From Saccharibacillus sp. O23 (GTDB taxonomy: Bacteria; Bacillota; Bacilli; Paenibacillales; Paenibacillaceae), in contig NZ_NJDE01000003.1 in NCBI RefSeq assembly GCF_002205895.1, positions 1-64,000 of the forward strand: a stretch of 64,000 nucleotides of DNA, in the 5' to 3' direction. The translations under genes were made by a program, and so were the position numbers. The first letter of the stretch is position 1. Each line of letters begins with the position of its first letter. Under the pieces are notes generated by a model, which saw only the letters and a program-made list of their open reading frames with translations, did no database searches and was not told where the DNA came from. This document shows positions 36,012 through 44,846 of this stretch, one piece after another.

Positions 36012-36538
36012 AACGGTCTCTCTCCTTTGTCGGACGCCTCCGCGTCCCGTTCTTGCCCGATCTCTTCTTCCTCCTGCCGTTCCCGTTCTTCGCGCAAAGC
36101 GAAATAATCGTGAGTCCGGTTCAGCAGGTGAATGAACTGCCGAGTGTCGTCTTCGCCCAAGTATTCCGTCAGCCCGCCGACCATCGATTCCATCTCCCGA
36201 ATAAACGAATCGGTCACGCGGACTCCTTCGTCCGTCAGCGTAATCCGTACCGCCCGGCGATCCGCCGGATCGGGAGAACGGGCTACCAGGCCGTCGCTTT
36301 CGAGCCCCTTGATCAACTGCGTGACGGTCGGCGAGGTCACGTCGAGAATTCGGCTCAATTCCGATACCATGATGCCCGGCTCTCCGTGATCGACGTGAGA
36401 GCGAAGAACCATCAGCAGCATCCCTTCGCTTTGTTTGCGCCCCGCCATCGGGCCTCGATGATTTTTTTTGCCTCGGTGCTGGAAGCGTCTGAACGTGATC
36501 ATCAATTCCCGGGCCAGCGGGCTGATTCGCGATTCCAT
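36008..36538 (-). CDS. MarR family regulator of the exporter operon
   Basis: A 176-residue winged-helix regulator with the MarR DNA-binding core (MVSELSRILDVTSPTVTQLIKGLESDGLVARSPDPADRR region, split by the wing) and a Glu-rich C-terminal tail. It is first in a three-gene operon with overlapping start/stop codons, so it very likely represses its own operon until an exporter substrate binds. AAAGGAGA precedes the ATG. Direct repeats at 36600-36626 are the likely binding region. Confidence 0.92.
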   Translation of the reverse strand: MESRISPLARELMITFRRFQHRGKKNHRGPMAGRKQSEGMLLMVLRSHVDHGEPGIMVSELSRILDVTSPTVTQLIKGLESDGLVARSPDPADRRAVRITLTDEGVRVTDSFIREMESMVGGLTEYLGEDDTRQFIHLLNRTHDYFALREERERQEEEEIGQERDAEASDKGERPL

Positions 36539-36599
36539 CTCGGTCTCCTTTCCATGGATCCTCCATCAGTTGTTGCGTTTTCCAATTTAAGGTGGAGTT

Positions 36600-36626
36600 T
36601 AATATTTAGGTTGACTAATATTTAGG
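36600..36626. promoter_or_regulatory. Twin TAATATTTAGG repeats upstream of marR
   Basis: Two exact 11-bp copies (36600-36610 and 36616-36626), 16 bp apart, lie 60-90 bp before the marR start in an AT-rich stretch that also contains TTAGCTACCTAA. They are candidate operators; the exact promoter hexamers are unclear. Confidence 0.5.
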
Positions 36627-36696
36627 CATGCAATCTATTAGCTACCTAATTGTATGCCCGTAAAAGGCGAATGTCAACTTCGACATACGAAATTTT

Positions 36697-37422
36697 TCAG
36701 AGACCCGATAAGGCCTCCATCATGTATCGGTACAGCCGTTCGTCCAAACCGAAGGAGAGTTCCGAATCGGGATTCGCCGCGTGGAAACGTTCGGCGTTGG
36801 CCATCATCTCGGCGCTGCCGCGGGCATAAGCCGACACGATATCTTTCCATTCCCGCGCCAGTCTGCCCGCCTTCTCGGACTGCGGCGGAGTGCCTTTCTC
36901 GAATTCGATCCGCAATTCTAGGACGATCCGGGCAAAACGTTCCGATTCGGCGCGCTCGGCGTCGGAATCTCCGTTTGCGTAATCGGCATGCAAAGTCTCG
37001 ATCTGCCGCCGGGTGAAGTATTTCTCCCGGTCCGATTTCATCGCGCCGAGCAGAAGGGTCAGTTCTTGCGCATTCATCTTCCGCCGGGTTCGCGCCGCGC
37101 GCAGCGCTTCCTCCAACTCGCTCAGCAGACGCTGCCGCGCTTCCAGCTCCGAACGAAGCCGACCGATCTGGAGTTCGAGCACCCTCGCCGCTTCGTCGTT
37201 TCCGCCGCTTTGCATATCCCGGATTTCTTCCAGCGACAGGCCGATCGACTTGAGCAAGAGAATCCGCTGCAAACGGGACAAATCTTCGGTATCGTACAGC
37301 CGGTGACCCGATCCGGTCCTTGCGGAAGGCGAGAACAGCCCGATCTGGTCGTAGTAACGCAGCGTTCTGAGCGTCAGTCCGGTCAAAGCGGACAGCTCGC
37401 CCGTTTTCCAATATTTCCGCAT
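36697..37422 (-). CDS. MerR family regulator with TipAS-like ligand domain
   Basis: A 241-residue regulator. The N-terminal MerR helix-turn-helix and wing (residues 5-70; TLRTLRYYDQIGLFSPSAR) is followed by a dimerisation coiled coil (about 75-115) and a C-terminal helical TipAS-like domain (about 120-241) that in relatives such as TipAL and Mta binds thiopeptides or other drugs. It lies 44 nt behind the Hsp33-like gene on the same strand and probably shares its promoter. GGAAAGGAGG precedes the ATG. A weak ATGTC/GACAT hairpin with T residues (36665-36692) may end the transcript. Confidence 0.88.
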   Translation of the reverse strand: MRKYWKTGELSALTGLTLRTLRYYDQIGLFSPSARTGSGHRLYDTEDLSRLQRILLLKSIGLSLEEIRDMQSGGNDEAARVLELQIGRLRSELEARQRLLSELEEALRAARTRRKMNAQELTLLLGAMKSDREKYFTRRQIETLHADYANGDSDAERAESERFARIVLELRIEFEKGTPPQSEKAGRLAREWKDIVSAYARGSAEMMANAERFHAANPDSELSFGLDERLYRYMMEALSGL

Positions 37423-37465
37423 GCCGGTTCCTCCTTTCCGTTTCGTTTTCGGTCGCGTTCGGTCG

Positions 37466-38245
37466 TCATAGATCGTAATGCCGGCCGCAGATCCGGCATA
37501 CGGCTTCGCGGGCTTTGCCGTTTGCGCCGGACCCGTCCGTCCCGTCCGATCGCTTCAGCCGATCGGCCATTCCCGCCAGCATCTCGCGCGAACAATAGCA
37601 TTGCCACCGGACAGGGAGCTCGTCCAGCTTGCGCATGCGGCGGACGGGTTCGAGGTCGCGCAGCGCGCCGGGCCGTTCCAGACTTGCCGCAATCCGCCGC
37701 AGCAGGCCTTCCGGCGCATTCGGCAGCAGTTGGACAAAGACGGCCTCGGACGATTCGCACCGGCCTTCGTCCATCGCGATCCGGGTTCGCAAGCAGATCT
37801 CGTTCTGCTCGCTCTGCCGGAAATAATGTTCGATGCCTCGGGCAACGCTTCGATCCGGCAGATCGGCGATTCCCGTAAATTGTCCGGAAGCGGAACTTCT
37901 GACGCCGCGAACCGTTCCGTACGCGCCGAAAGCCGACCGTTCTTCGACATACGCGCGGACGCTGCCGGACGCTTCCGCGTCGACCCGAATCCGCAGCCCG
38001 AGCGGGGGCGAGTCGATATTGAAAGTCAGCCGCTGGCCGTCTTTGAGCGTACCGCTCAGCAGGCAGGCCGCGGAGAAGCTCTCGGCCAACGCGTTCGCCG
38101 TTTCCGGCCGCTTCGTTCCGGTCCGTTCCAACAGTTCGCGGATCGGGACCGTATTGTCGATCCAGAACACGCGTGCCGCATCTTCATAAGCCAAACCCCG
38201 AATCAACGGCGCTTCGGCCGCTTCGGTAATCGTAGGTCGATTCAT
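37466..38245 (-). CDS. Hsp33-like redox-regulated chaperone paralogue
   Basis: A 259-residue member of the HslO/Hsp33 family. The C-terminal zinc switch is complete, with C216-x-C218, 31 residues, then C250-x-x-C253, within the usual CXC-X27-32-CXXC. Canonical Hsp33 is near 290 residues, so this is a somewhat short, divergent form and possibly a second paralogue. Oxidation would release zinc and switch on holdase activity. GAGAGGAG precedes the ATG. Its promoter spacer contains a perfect 13-bp palindrome, and a MerR-type regulator gene follows. Confidence 0.85.
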   Translation of the reverse strand: MNRPTITEAAEAPLIRGLAYEDAARVFWIDNTVPIRELLERTGTKRPETANALAESFSAACLLSGTLKDGQRLTFNIDSPPLGLRIRVDAEASGSVRAYVEERSAFGAYGTVRGVRSSASGQFTGIADLPDRSVARGIEHYFRQSEQNEICLRTRIAMDEGRCESSEAVFVQLLPNAPEGLLRRIAASLERPGALRDLEPVRRMRKLDELPVRWQCYCSREMLAGMADRLKRSDGTDGSGANGKAREAVCRICGRHYDL

Positions 38246-38270
38246 CGTATCCGCTCCTCTCTACAGCCAC

Positions 38271-38299
38271 TATAAAACATGACGTTACGTCACGTTCAA
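38271..38299 (-). promoter_or_regulatory. Promoter of hsp33-like/merR operon with spacer palindrome
   Basis: On the minus strand TTGAAC (38294-38299) and TTTATA (38271-38276) are 17 nt apart, and the perfect palindrome TGACGTTACGTCA (38280-38292) fills the spacer. MerR-type activators bind between -35 and -10, so control by the downstream MerR-TipAS gene is possible, although their spacers are usually 19-20 nt. Confidence 0.6.
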
Positions 38300-38370
38300 G
38301 TTTTAATTTTCGACGGCTTGCCGTTTTGCGCAAAAAGGCGGCGGCGAACCTCGACGTTCGTTCCGGCGAA

Positions 38371-38407
38371 AAAAGAAAAGACCTTCACCCCAATCGGTGA
38401 AGGTCTT
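38371..38407 (-). terminator. Terminator of the helicase gene
   Basis: A perfect 12-bp stem (38378-38389 with 38396-38407) is followed on the minus strand by TTCTTTTTT, 11 nt after the helicase stop. Confidence 0.85.
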
Positions 38408-38417
38408 CACGCCGCGT

Positions 38418-40709
38418 CTACCGCGCGCCCCATTCTTCCGGCAGCAGCGAGCGATACGGCTCCTGCATGAAGCGGTCGTCGGCCAGAATCAGCACTCCCC
38501 GGTCTTCTTCGGTGCGAATCAGACGGCCGCCGGCCTGCTGGACTTTGTTCATGCCGGGATAGACGTAAGCGTAGTTGAAACCGCTGCGTCCGCGTTCGTT
38601 GAAATAATCGCGAATGATATCGCGCTCCAGCCCGATCTGCGGCAGTCCCACGCCGATGACCGCGACGCCCGTCAGCCGTTCGCCGGTCAGGTCGATGCCT
38701 TCGGAGAAGACCCCGCCCATGACGGCGAAGCCGACCAACGTTCGTTCCCGATCCGCCGAGAACGCTTCGAGGAACGACGTGCGTTCCTCTTCGCTCATGC
38801 CGGAATCCTGCCCGATGATCTCGATCTTCTCGCGGTCGATCCGCGTCTCGAACGCCTGCCGGACCTCTTGCAAATACGCGTACGAAGGGAAAAAGAACAA
38901 ATAATTGCCCGGCCTTCCGCTCACCGCTTCGGCCAACGCGATCGCCAGCGTCTCGCGCGTCCGTTCCCGGTCGCGGAACCGCGTCGACACCGGCAGCACC
39001 CGCACTTCGAGCTGCTCGGGGCTGAACGGGGAGGGAATCGACAAGGTATAATCGTCTTCCGCCGCGCCGAGCATCTCCCGATAGAAGCCGAGCGGAGCGA
39101 GCGTCGCCGAGAAATACACGGCGGAACGGTAATTCTTCGAAGCTTGCAGCAGCAGCTCCGAAGGATCGAGGCAGAACATCTTCATCCGGACTTCGTTTCC
39201 GTCCGTTTCCACGTACGTCACGTATTGATCGCCGTACAGCCGGCCGATCCGCAGGAACGTCTGGGCGGCGAAATACGCGTTCAGCAGTTCTTCTTCCGCT
39301 TCCGCCCCATGTACGCTCACCAACGCGTTCTCCGCCTGTTCGACGAACGGTTCCAACAGTTTGAACATCACTTCGGGCGGTTCGTTTCCGACGAACTTCC
39401 CTTCTTCGCCCGCCTGCTTGCGCAGCAGGATCAGATAGGCGTTGATGCGGTCGGCCGCCGCGCGCACGCCTTCGTGCACGCCTTTGTAACCGCGCTTGAT
39501 CTCCAGAAAAGCGGACTTGAGCAGATCCGCCGAGAACATCTCGCGGCCCCGATCGACCAAGTTATGCGCTTCGTCGACGAGCAGCGCCGATTTGCCGCGC
39601 TGTTCGTCGGACAGCCGTTTGAACGCGATGCGCGGATCGAACACGTAGTTATAGTCGCAGACGACCACGTCCGCCGCGTAGGCCGCGTCGAGCGAGAACT
39701 CGAACGGGCAGACCGTATGCTTGCGGGCATACGTCTCCAGCACGTCGCGCGTGATTCTCGTTTCGTTCTCGAACAGGTCGATCAGCGCCTCGTTGATGCG
39801 GTCGTAATAGCCGATCGCGAAGCGGCAGCCGCCGCCCGCGCAGTCTTCTTCTTCCTTGAAGCAGACTTTGTCTTTGGCCGTGATCGTCACCGAACTGAGA
39901 TAAGCGCCTCCGCGTTCGAGCAGCGACAGCGCTTCTTCCGCTCCCGCTCTTGTCGTCGTCTTCGCCGTCAGGTAATAAATCCGTCCGATCAACCCTTCGC
40001 CGATCGCTTTGACGGCCGGGAACAAGGTCGAGATCGTCTTGCCGGTTCCGGTCGGCGCGCGCGCCAGCAGATTCTTCTCTTCGCGCACCGTCTTGAACAC
40101 CGCGCCCGCGAACAGCCGCTGCCCTTCGCGATAGCGCCCGAACGGAAACGCCATCGCCATTGCTGCGGCATTGCGTTTCTCTTCCCGCCGCTTGAGCAGC
40201 AGCGCGAACGGCGCGTACCGTTCGGCCACGTCCTGCACGAACGCGGTCAATTCTTCGCGCGTTTTCGTTTCGGTGCGCACGCTGCGTTCGCCGCCCGGCT
40301 TATGCACGTACGTCAGCCGCACGCCGACCCGCTCCAACTCCATCTCCTCTGCGAACATGTACGCATAGAAGCGCGCCTGCGCCCAATGCACGTCGCGGCC
40401 TTCGCCGATCTGTTCGGGCAGTTCCGACGTCGATTTGATCTCGTCGATCGTATAGAGGCCGTCTTCGCCCAGCAGCAGGCCGTCGCATCGCCCTTCCACC
40501 TGCACGAGCAGCTCGCCCGCGGCGCAGGTCAATTCCGTTTTCAGAAATACTTCTTTGCGGTCGTTCTCTCCGTATTTCTCCTGCACTTCGCGGTGGATCC
40601 GCGTACCTTCCTGAAGCGTCACGCCGAAACGCGTGCCCGATTCCAAGCTGCCGCTGCGAAATACGTACTCCACCAACGGTCGAACCGAAGTTTTTACCGT
40701 ATAAGGCAT
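38418..40709 (-). CDS. XPD/DinG-type helicase with N-terminal Cas4-like nuclease domain
   Basis: A 763-residue fusion. Residues 1-170 contain a PD-(D/E)XK-like nuclease pattern (EGRCDG...YTIDEIKS). The rest is a superfamily 2 Rad3/XPD-type helicase: motif I APTGTGKT, DEAH box LLVDEAHNL, and four Cys between motifs I and II (DKVCFKEEEDC, GGGC, HTVCPFE) that should hold a 4Fe-4S cluster, plus C-terminal GGVFSEGIDL and IRTEEDRGVLILADDR motifs. It should unwind DNA 5'-3' and perhaps cut it, in repair. The ATG at 40709 follows GGAGGAG; an upstream in-frame start lacks a site. Confidence 0.88.
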   Translation of the reverse strand: MPYTVKTSVRPLVEYVFRSGSLESGTRFGVTLQEGTRIHREVQEKYGENDRKEVFLKTELTCAAGELLVQVEGRCDGLLLGEDGLYTIDEIKSTSELPEQIGEGRDVHWAQARFYAYMFAEEMELERVGVRLTYVHKPGGERSVRTETKTREELTAFVQDVAERYAPFALLLKRREEKRNAAAMAMAFPFGRYREGQRLFAGAVFKTVREEKNLLARAPTGTGKTISTLFPAVKAIGEGLIGRIYYLTAKTTTRAGAEEALSLLERGGAYLSSVTITAKDKVCFKEEEDCAGGGCRFAIGYYDRINEALIDLFENETRITRDVLETYARKHTVCPFEFSLDAAYAADVVVCDYNYVFDPRIAFKRLSDEQRGKSALLVDEAHNLVDRGREMFSADLLKSAFLEIKRGYKGVHEGVRAAADRINAYLILLRKQAGEEGKFVGNEPPEVMFKLLEPFVEQAENALVSVHGAEAEEELLNAYFAAQTFLRIGRLYGDQYVTYVETDGNEVRMKMFCLDPSELLLQASKNYRSAVYFSATLAPLGFYREMLGAAEDDYTLSIPSPFSPEQLEVRVLPVSTRFRDRERTRETLAIALAEAVSGRPGNYLFFFPSYAYLQEVRQAFETRIDREKIEIIGQDSGMSEEERTSFLEAFSADRERTLVGFAVMGGVFSEGIDLTGERLTGVAVIGVGLPQIGLERDIIRDYFNERGRSGFNYAYVYPGMNKVQQAGGRLIRTEEDRGVLILADDRFMQEPYRSLLPEEWGAR

Positions 40710-40989
40710 GCCTACTCCTCCTTTCCGAAAAAGCCATGGTAAGTTGACCGCATTGAGTCCAAGGTTTGAGCCTTTCGGAAACACGCACGGTTCAAGCGGG
40801 TTTTTGAAGAGCGAAACCTAACCTCTTAAGCGGTCAGCGCAGTGGGGTGCGCTCCGCGATTTTCGCCGTTTTTTTTGTTCATTCAGGGTGACGAAACCGG
40901 GGTCTTGCGCGTCTATCCTATTATAGGCCGAGCGGAGATCCGCTTCGACCCTATACGTCTGCCGCCGAAACAGCTTGCGAGCCGTCAGC
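40710..40989. other. Intergenic region upstream of the helicase gene
   Basis: No gene is supported here. On the minus strand a TATAAT -10 (40920-40925) without a good -35 could serve the helicase. A small GCGCA/TGCGC hairpin lies near 40837-40854 and a run of eight T near 40870; neither has an obvious role. Confidence 0.5.
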
Positions 40990-41022
40990 AAAAAGCGGCC
41001 TTCGCCGCAAAGCGAAAGCCGC
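40990..41022 (-). terminator. Terminator of the NlpC/P60 gene
   Basis: GCGGCCTTCGC (40995-41005) pairs with GCGAAAGCCGC (41012-41022) with one mismatch, followed on the minus strand by TTTTT, about 35 nt after the stop. Confidence 0.8.
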
Positions 41023-41055
41023 CTTCTTATTTACCCGTCGATCGCCCGTTTGCCC

Positions 41056-42249
41056 TTATTGCAGCACGCGTCTGGCCGATACGTAATGGTCCTGCCAATA
41101 CTGCAAGCTGAGATCGGAGACCACTACGCCGTTCTTGCTGGCGCTGTTGTGCACCAGATGGCCTTCGCCGTCGTAGATGCCGACGTGGCCGATCAGGCCG
41201 GGCACGCTGCTCCAGAAGAACAGCAGGTCGCCTTTTTGCCATTGGTCTTTGTCGACCGCGATCCCGACGTCTTTCTGATACGCCGTGCCGACGGGGATGT
41301 TCACGCCGGACAAGCCGAATACATAACGCGTGAACGAAGAGCAGTCGAACAGCACCGGCGCTTCGTTCTTGCCGAAGCCGTAATGCGTGATGCCTTGAAG
41401 CGACAAAGCGCTCGCGATGATCTGATCCGCGGACGCCGGCGCGACCGCGCCGGTTGCAGGAAGACCGGACGGCGGCAGAAGCAGCGACGGGTCGGACGCG
41501 GACGAATCGTCGTCCGTCTGCGGCGCGCTAACGACGGTCGACGGCGCGGAAGCCGGAACGCTCGGCGTCGCCGAAGCGTCGGCGTTCGTCGACCCGTCCG
41601 CCAACGTGTACGAGACGTAACCGGTCGAGACGTAGCCGGTCACGCCGCTCGCATCCGTGATCTTCAGCCAAGCGGAATTCGCCAGCTCGACGGCGGCGAA
41701 GTTCTCGCCCGCCGGCAGCACGCGGTATACGTCGCTGCCCGTTACCGGTTGGGAACGGAAATTGACGTTCTTGGTCACCACTCCGCTGCCTGTCGGCTGC
41801 GCGGAAGGCTGAACCGAAGGCGCTGCCGCTGCAGGGGCGGCCGGCGCGGCCGGCGTCTTAACGGACGAAGGCGCCGCTGCAGGGGCCGAAGCCGGTTTGA
41901 CCGTCGAGGCGGCCGGTTTGCCGGAAGCCGCGGACGACGACGAAGAAGCGGCGGCCGGATTCGGCAGCACGGAGACTTCTTTGATCGCTTTGGCATAGCT
42001 TACGTAGGCGGCGGACACGTATCCCACTTTGTCGCCGGCTTGGACTTTGAGCCAGTACGCGTTGGGTTCCGCCAGCACTTCGAATTTGGTGCCGGGCTGA
42101 AGCGTGCGGTACACGCTGCCTTCCGAAGCCGAAGGAGCCGAACGGAGGTTGACCGGACGTTCCACTTTGCCGGGAGAAGCTTCCGCGACGACGGGGACGG
42201 TCACTAGCAGAGCGGATGCTGCAAACAGACTGAAGACGTTTCTTTTCAT
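41056..42249 (-). CDS. Secreted SH3 / NlpC-P60 cell-wall hydrolase
   Basis: A 397-residue exported protein. A signal peptide (about residues 1-24, ending AEAS) is followed by a bacterial SH3 domain, an Ala/Pro/Ser-rich linker, a second SH3 domain, another linker, and a C-terminal NlpC/P60 peptidase domain (about 275-397) with catalytic C303 in FDCSSFTR and His in GHVGIYDG and LVHNSAS. It should cut gamma-D-glutamyl-diamino-acid bonds in peptidoglycan stem peptides, with SH3 domains binding the wall. ATG 42249 follows AAGGAGG. It is divergent from the LTA-synthase-family gene. Confidence 0.93.
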   Translation of the reverse strand: MKRNVFSLFAASALLVTVPVVAEASPGKVERPVNLRSAPSASEGSVYRTLQPGTKFEVLAEPNAYWLKVQAGDKVGYVSAAYVSYAKAIKEVSVLPNPAAASSSSSAASGKPAASTVKPASAPAAAPSSVKTPAAPAAPAAAAPSVQPSAQPTGSGVVTKNVNFRSQPVTGSDVYRVLPAGENFAAVELANSAWLKITDASGVTGYVSTGYVSYTLADGSTNADASATPSVPASAPSTVVSAPQTDDDSSASDPSLLLPPSGLPATGAVAPASADQIIASALSLQGITHYGFGKNEAPVLFDCSSFTRYVFGLSGVNIPVGTAYQKDVGIAVDKDQWQKGDLLFFWSSVPGLIGHVGIYDGEGHLVHNSASKNGVVVSDLSLQYWQDHYVSARRVLQ

Positions 42250-42435
42250 GAGAGCCTCCTTGTAAGTCGTTGGGCGCTTCCGGACGGAAAACGGCCGAAA
42301 ACGGTAAATTCTTGCGTTCAAAGCCGACTGACGGGTTCACTACCGCCATTTTATCTTTTATCGTCCCGAATCGCCAGCTTTTTAGCCGGAACGACGCCGA
42401 ATTTATTAACGAATCTTTAAATGGGAAAAACGTTT

Positions 42436-42464
42436 TTGACATCTTTCGCAAGCAAGAGCATAAT
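42436..42464 (+). promoter_or_regulatory. Sigma-A promoter of the LTA-synthase-family gene
   Basis: Perfect TTGACA (42436-42441) and CATAAT (42459-42464) are 17 nt apart. The predicted start near 42471 gives a 5' untranslated region of about 240 nt. Confidence 0.75.
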
Positions 42465-42477
42465 AGCTAAGGATTTA

Positions 42478-42562
42478 GGGTCGGACGCCTCGAAAATGGG
42501 GCAAATCGCTCCAAACGGGTTAACGCTATATAACAGGTTCTCCGAGGCCGCTCGCGCCCGAC
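42478..42562 (+). ncRNA. Structured 5' leader of the LTA-synthase-family gene
   Basis: Just after the predicted start, GTCGG (42480-42484) can pair with CCGAC (42558-42562) and GCCTCG (42487-42492) with CGAGGC (42543-42548), with a GTTA/TAAC hairpin inside. I compared it by eye with ydaO, c-di-GMP-I, SAM and yybP patterns and saw no match. It may be a regulatory element or simply a folded leader. Confidence 0.35.
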
Positions 42563-42708
42563 GGAAACCCTTATCGCGATCGCCGGGCGCTATCCCGACT
42601 CCGCCGCTTGCATGCCGGCGCTTTTTCCGTTCCGCGTCGATCGGATCGGACGGACGCTCGCGCAAGCGCGCGCATTTTATCACTATCCGAATAAAGGAGC
42701 TCTGTACC

Positions 42709-44586
42709 GTGGAAGCTATCAAAAATTGGCGGTCATTGCTGACTCGCCCTTTCATCTTGTTCACCTTGATCCTGTTGGTCAAAGGATACATCGCTTGGGG
42801 CCCGATCTTCGAAGATACGCCGCTCTGGGGACCGCTCCTGACGGAGATTCCTTTCCTGTGGATCATCTTCTGCCTGTTCGAATGGCTCGCGACCAAACGC
42901 AAACTGTTGTGGTACATGATCACCAACCTGCTGGTGACGGCGCTGTTCTTCACGGCGATCATTTACTTCAAATATTACGGCGTCGTGGTCAATTACCATG
43001 CGCTCGATCAGAGCCGTCAGGCGGTCGAAGTCAGCGACAGCGTCGTCTCGCTGCTCGCGCCGCAGTATCTGCTGATCTTCACCGACATCATCGTGCTCAC
43101 CGTCTGGTTCTTCGTCAGCAAGAAGGCGCGGAAATGGCGGCAGAACGTCGTGCATCACCGGATGAGCCGCCGCGTCGTCGGCAGCCTGCTGATCGTCTCG
43201 CTCGTGCTGTGCACGATGAACGTCTGGCCGAACCGCGCCAGCATGAACGAAGTGGTCAAAGCCGAGAAAATGGGCATCTTGAACTACGAAGCGTATACGC
43301 TGCTGACGGACCGCGAAGAAGAACCGGTGCCGCTGAATCAGATCACGCAGGCGAAGATCGACGGCCTCAAAGGCATCGAAGAACCCGCGAAACCGAATTA
43401 CTTCGGAGCGGCCAAAGGCAAAAACCTGATCATCCTGCAGATGGAGTCGCTTCAGAACTTCATGGTCGGACTCAAGATCGACGGTCAGGAGATCACGCCG
43501 AACCTGAACAAACTGTCGGAGGAAGGCTTGTACTTCCCGAACTTCTATCAGAGCGCGGGTCAAGGCAATACGTCGGACGCCGAGTTCACCGTCAATACGT
43601 CGTTCTATATTCCGCCGCGCAAAGCGGCCGTCATCGCCTACGGCGAGAAAGATCTGCCGAGCCTGCCGAAGCTGCTGAAGTCGAACGGTTACCAAACGGC
43701 CACGTTCCATACGAACGACGTGACTTTCTGGAACCGGAACCAGTTGTACGCGGCGCTGGGCTTCGACAAATATTACGATAAGAGCTTTTTCGGGACGGAC
43801 GATACGGTCTTCTTCGGTTCTTCCGACGAAGTGCTGTACGCCAAGACGACGGACCAGCTGCAAAAAATGGACGAATCGGATCAGCCGTTCTACGCGCAGC
43901 TCATCTCGATGAGCTCGCACCATCCGTTCACCATTCCGGAATCCAAATATAAAATGAAACTTCCGGAACGCTACGAAGGCACGCTGGTCGGCGATTACAT
44001 CCGGGCGCAGAACTATGCCGACTACTGCCTCGGACTGCTGATCGACGAACTCAAAGAAAAAGGCCTGTGGGACGACAGCCTGCTGATGCTCTACGGCGAC
44101 CATCTCGGCCTGCCCGTTCATTCGATGAACGAACAGGATCTTGAGCTCGCCAAAGAAATCTTCGGCCACGATTATACGTACAGCGACATGCCGAACATTC
44201 CGTTCATGATTCTGGGCGCCGGCGCGACGGGCGCTTCGAACGTGCAGAAGCAGCTCGGCGCGCAGGTGGACATTCTGCCGACGGCCGCGAATCTGCTGGG
44301 CATCTCGCTCAAAGATCATATCCACTTCGGGCAGGATCTGCTGAATCAGCAGGAGAACATGATACCGGAGCGCTATTATTGGCCTTCCGGCTCCCTGATC
44401 GCGGGCGATACGCTGTTCATTCCGGGCACCAGCTTCGAAGACGGCACCTATTATCCGCTCAAAAAAGGCGGAACCTCGACAGGCGGCGTCACCGAAGACC
44501 AGTTCAACCGGATGCTGGAACTGTTCGAACTGTCGAGCAGTTACGTTCGCCAGCAGCCGGACCGGCCGGAAGCCGCGGAAGAGTAG
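42709..44586 (+). CDS. LTA synthase family sulfatase-fold protein
   Basis: A 625-residue membrane enzyme with five N-terminal helices (residues about 10-180) and an extracellular sulfatase-fold domain. The nucleophile is T288 in GNTSDAE, and metal-binding segments ILQMESLQ, SHHPF and YGDHLGLP are present. LtaS-type enzymes transfer glycerol phosphate from phosphatidylglycerol to growing lipoteichoic acid; YvgJ-type relatives prime the chain. The start is GTG 42709, chosen because AAAGGAG lies about 9 nt upstream; the longer in-frame reading from 42421 overlaps the promoter and its N-terminus looks non-coding. A terminator follows at 44619. Confidence 0.92.
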   Translation: MEAIKNWRSLLTRPFILFTLILLVKGYIAWGPIFEDTPLWGPLLTEIPFLWIIFCLFEWLATKRKLLWYMITNLLVTALFFTAIIYFKYYGVVVNYHALDQSRQAVEVSDSVVSLLAPQYLLIFTDIIVLTVWFFVSKKARKWRQNVVHHRMSRRVVGSLLIVSLVLCTMNVWPNRASMNEVVKAEKMGILNYEAYTLLTDREEEPVPLNQITQAKIDGLKGIEEPAKPNYFGAAKGKNLIILQMESLQNFMVGLKIDGQEITPNLNKLSEEGLYFPNFYQSAGQGNTSDAEFTVNTSFYIPPRKAAVIAYGEKDLPSLPKLLKSNGYQTATFHTNDVTFWNRNQLYAALGFDKYYDKSFFGTDDTVFFGSSDEVLYAKTTDQLQKMDESDQPFYAQLISMSSHHPFTIPESKYKMKLPERYEGTLVGDYIRAQNYADYCLGLLIDELKEKGLWDDSLLMLYGDHLGLPVHSMNEQDLELAKEIFGHDYTYSDMPNIPFMILGAGATGASNVQKQLGAQVDILPTAANLLGISLKDHIHFGQDLLNQQENMIPERYYWPSGSLIAGDTLFIPGTSFEDGTYYPLKKGGTSTGGVTEDQFNRMLELFELSSSYVRQQPDRPEAAEE

Positions 44587-44618
44587 GATTCGATTCGGAA
44601 GCGAATATGGCGTACAAG

Positions 44619-44673
44619 AAAAAGAACCGCCGCACGGGCCGCGAAAGGCTGCTCGTGCGGGCGGTTCTTTTTT
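44619..44673. terminator. Bidirectional terminator after the LTA-synthase-family gene
   Basis: An A-tract, a long stem (AAGAACCGCCGCACG with CGTGCGGGCGGTTCTT, one bulge) and a T-tract span 44619-44673. Confidence 0.88.
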
Positions 44674-44728
44674 ATTTCGCCGGGGTTGCGGGATAAGCGG
44701 CGGAGCGGCGGATGTTGAATCGAATCGC

Positions 44729-44758
44729 CGATCCGGCAGTCGTCGATCCGGCAGTCGT
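44729..44758. repeat. 15-bp exact tandem duplication
   Basis: CGATCCGGCAGTCGT occurs twice with no gap (44729-44743, 44744-44758) in non-coding DNA. Confidence 0.8.
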
Positions 44759-44846
44759 TCATGACCGCATCGGCGGCATTGACGACGTCGGCGGATGGAT
44801 GTCAAAGTCCGGCGCATCACTTCGCGGCGCGTGCGTTCAAAGCCGA

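Noticed and set aside
34263..36566. A 767-residue version of the first ABC subunit
   Set aside because: The extra N-terminus is the MarR gene read out of frame; ATG 36011 has its own ribosome binding site and the ATGA overlap.
42250..42435. Possible c-di-AMP (ydaO) riboswitch before the NlpC/P60 gene, common for wall hydrolases
   Set aside because: I read the minus strand for the conserved ydaO segments and did not find them.
42421..42708. Longer N-terminus for the LTA-synthase-family protein
   Set aside because: It would cover the promoter, the translation is Arg/Pro/Ser-rich and unlike the family, and GTG 42709 has a good ribosome binding site and gives the usual length.
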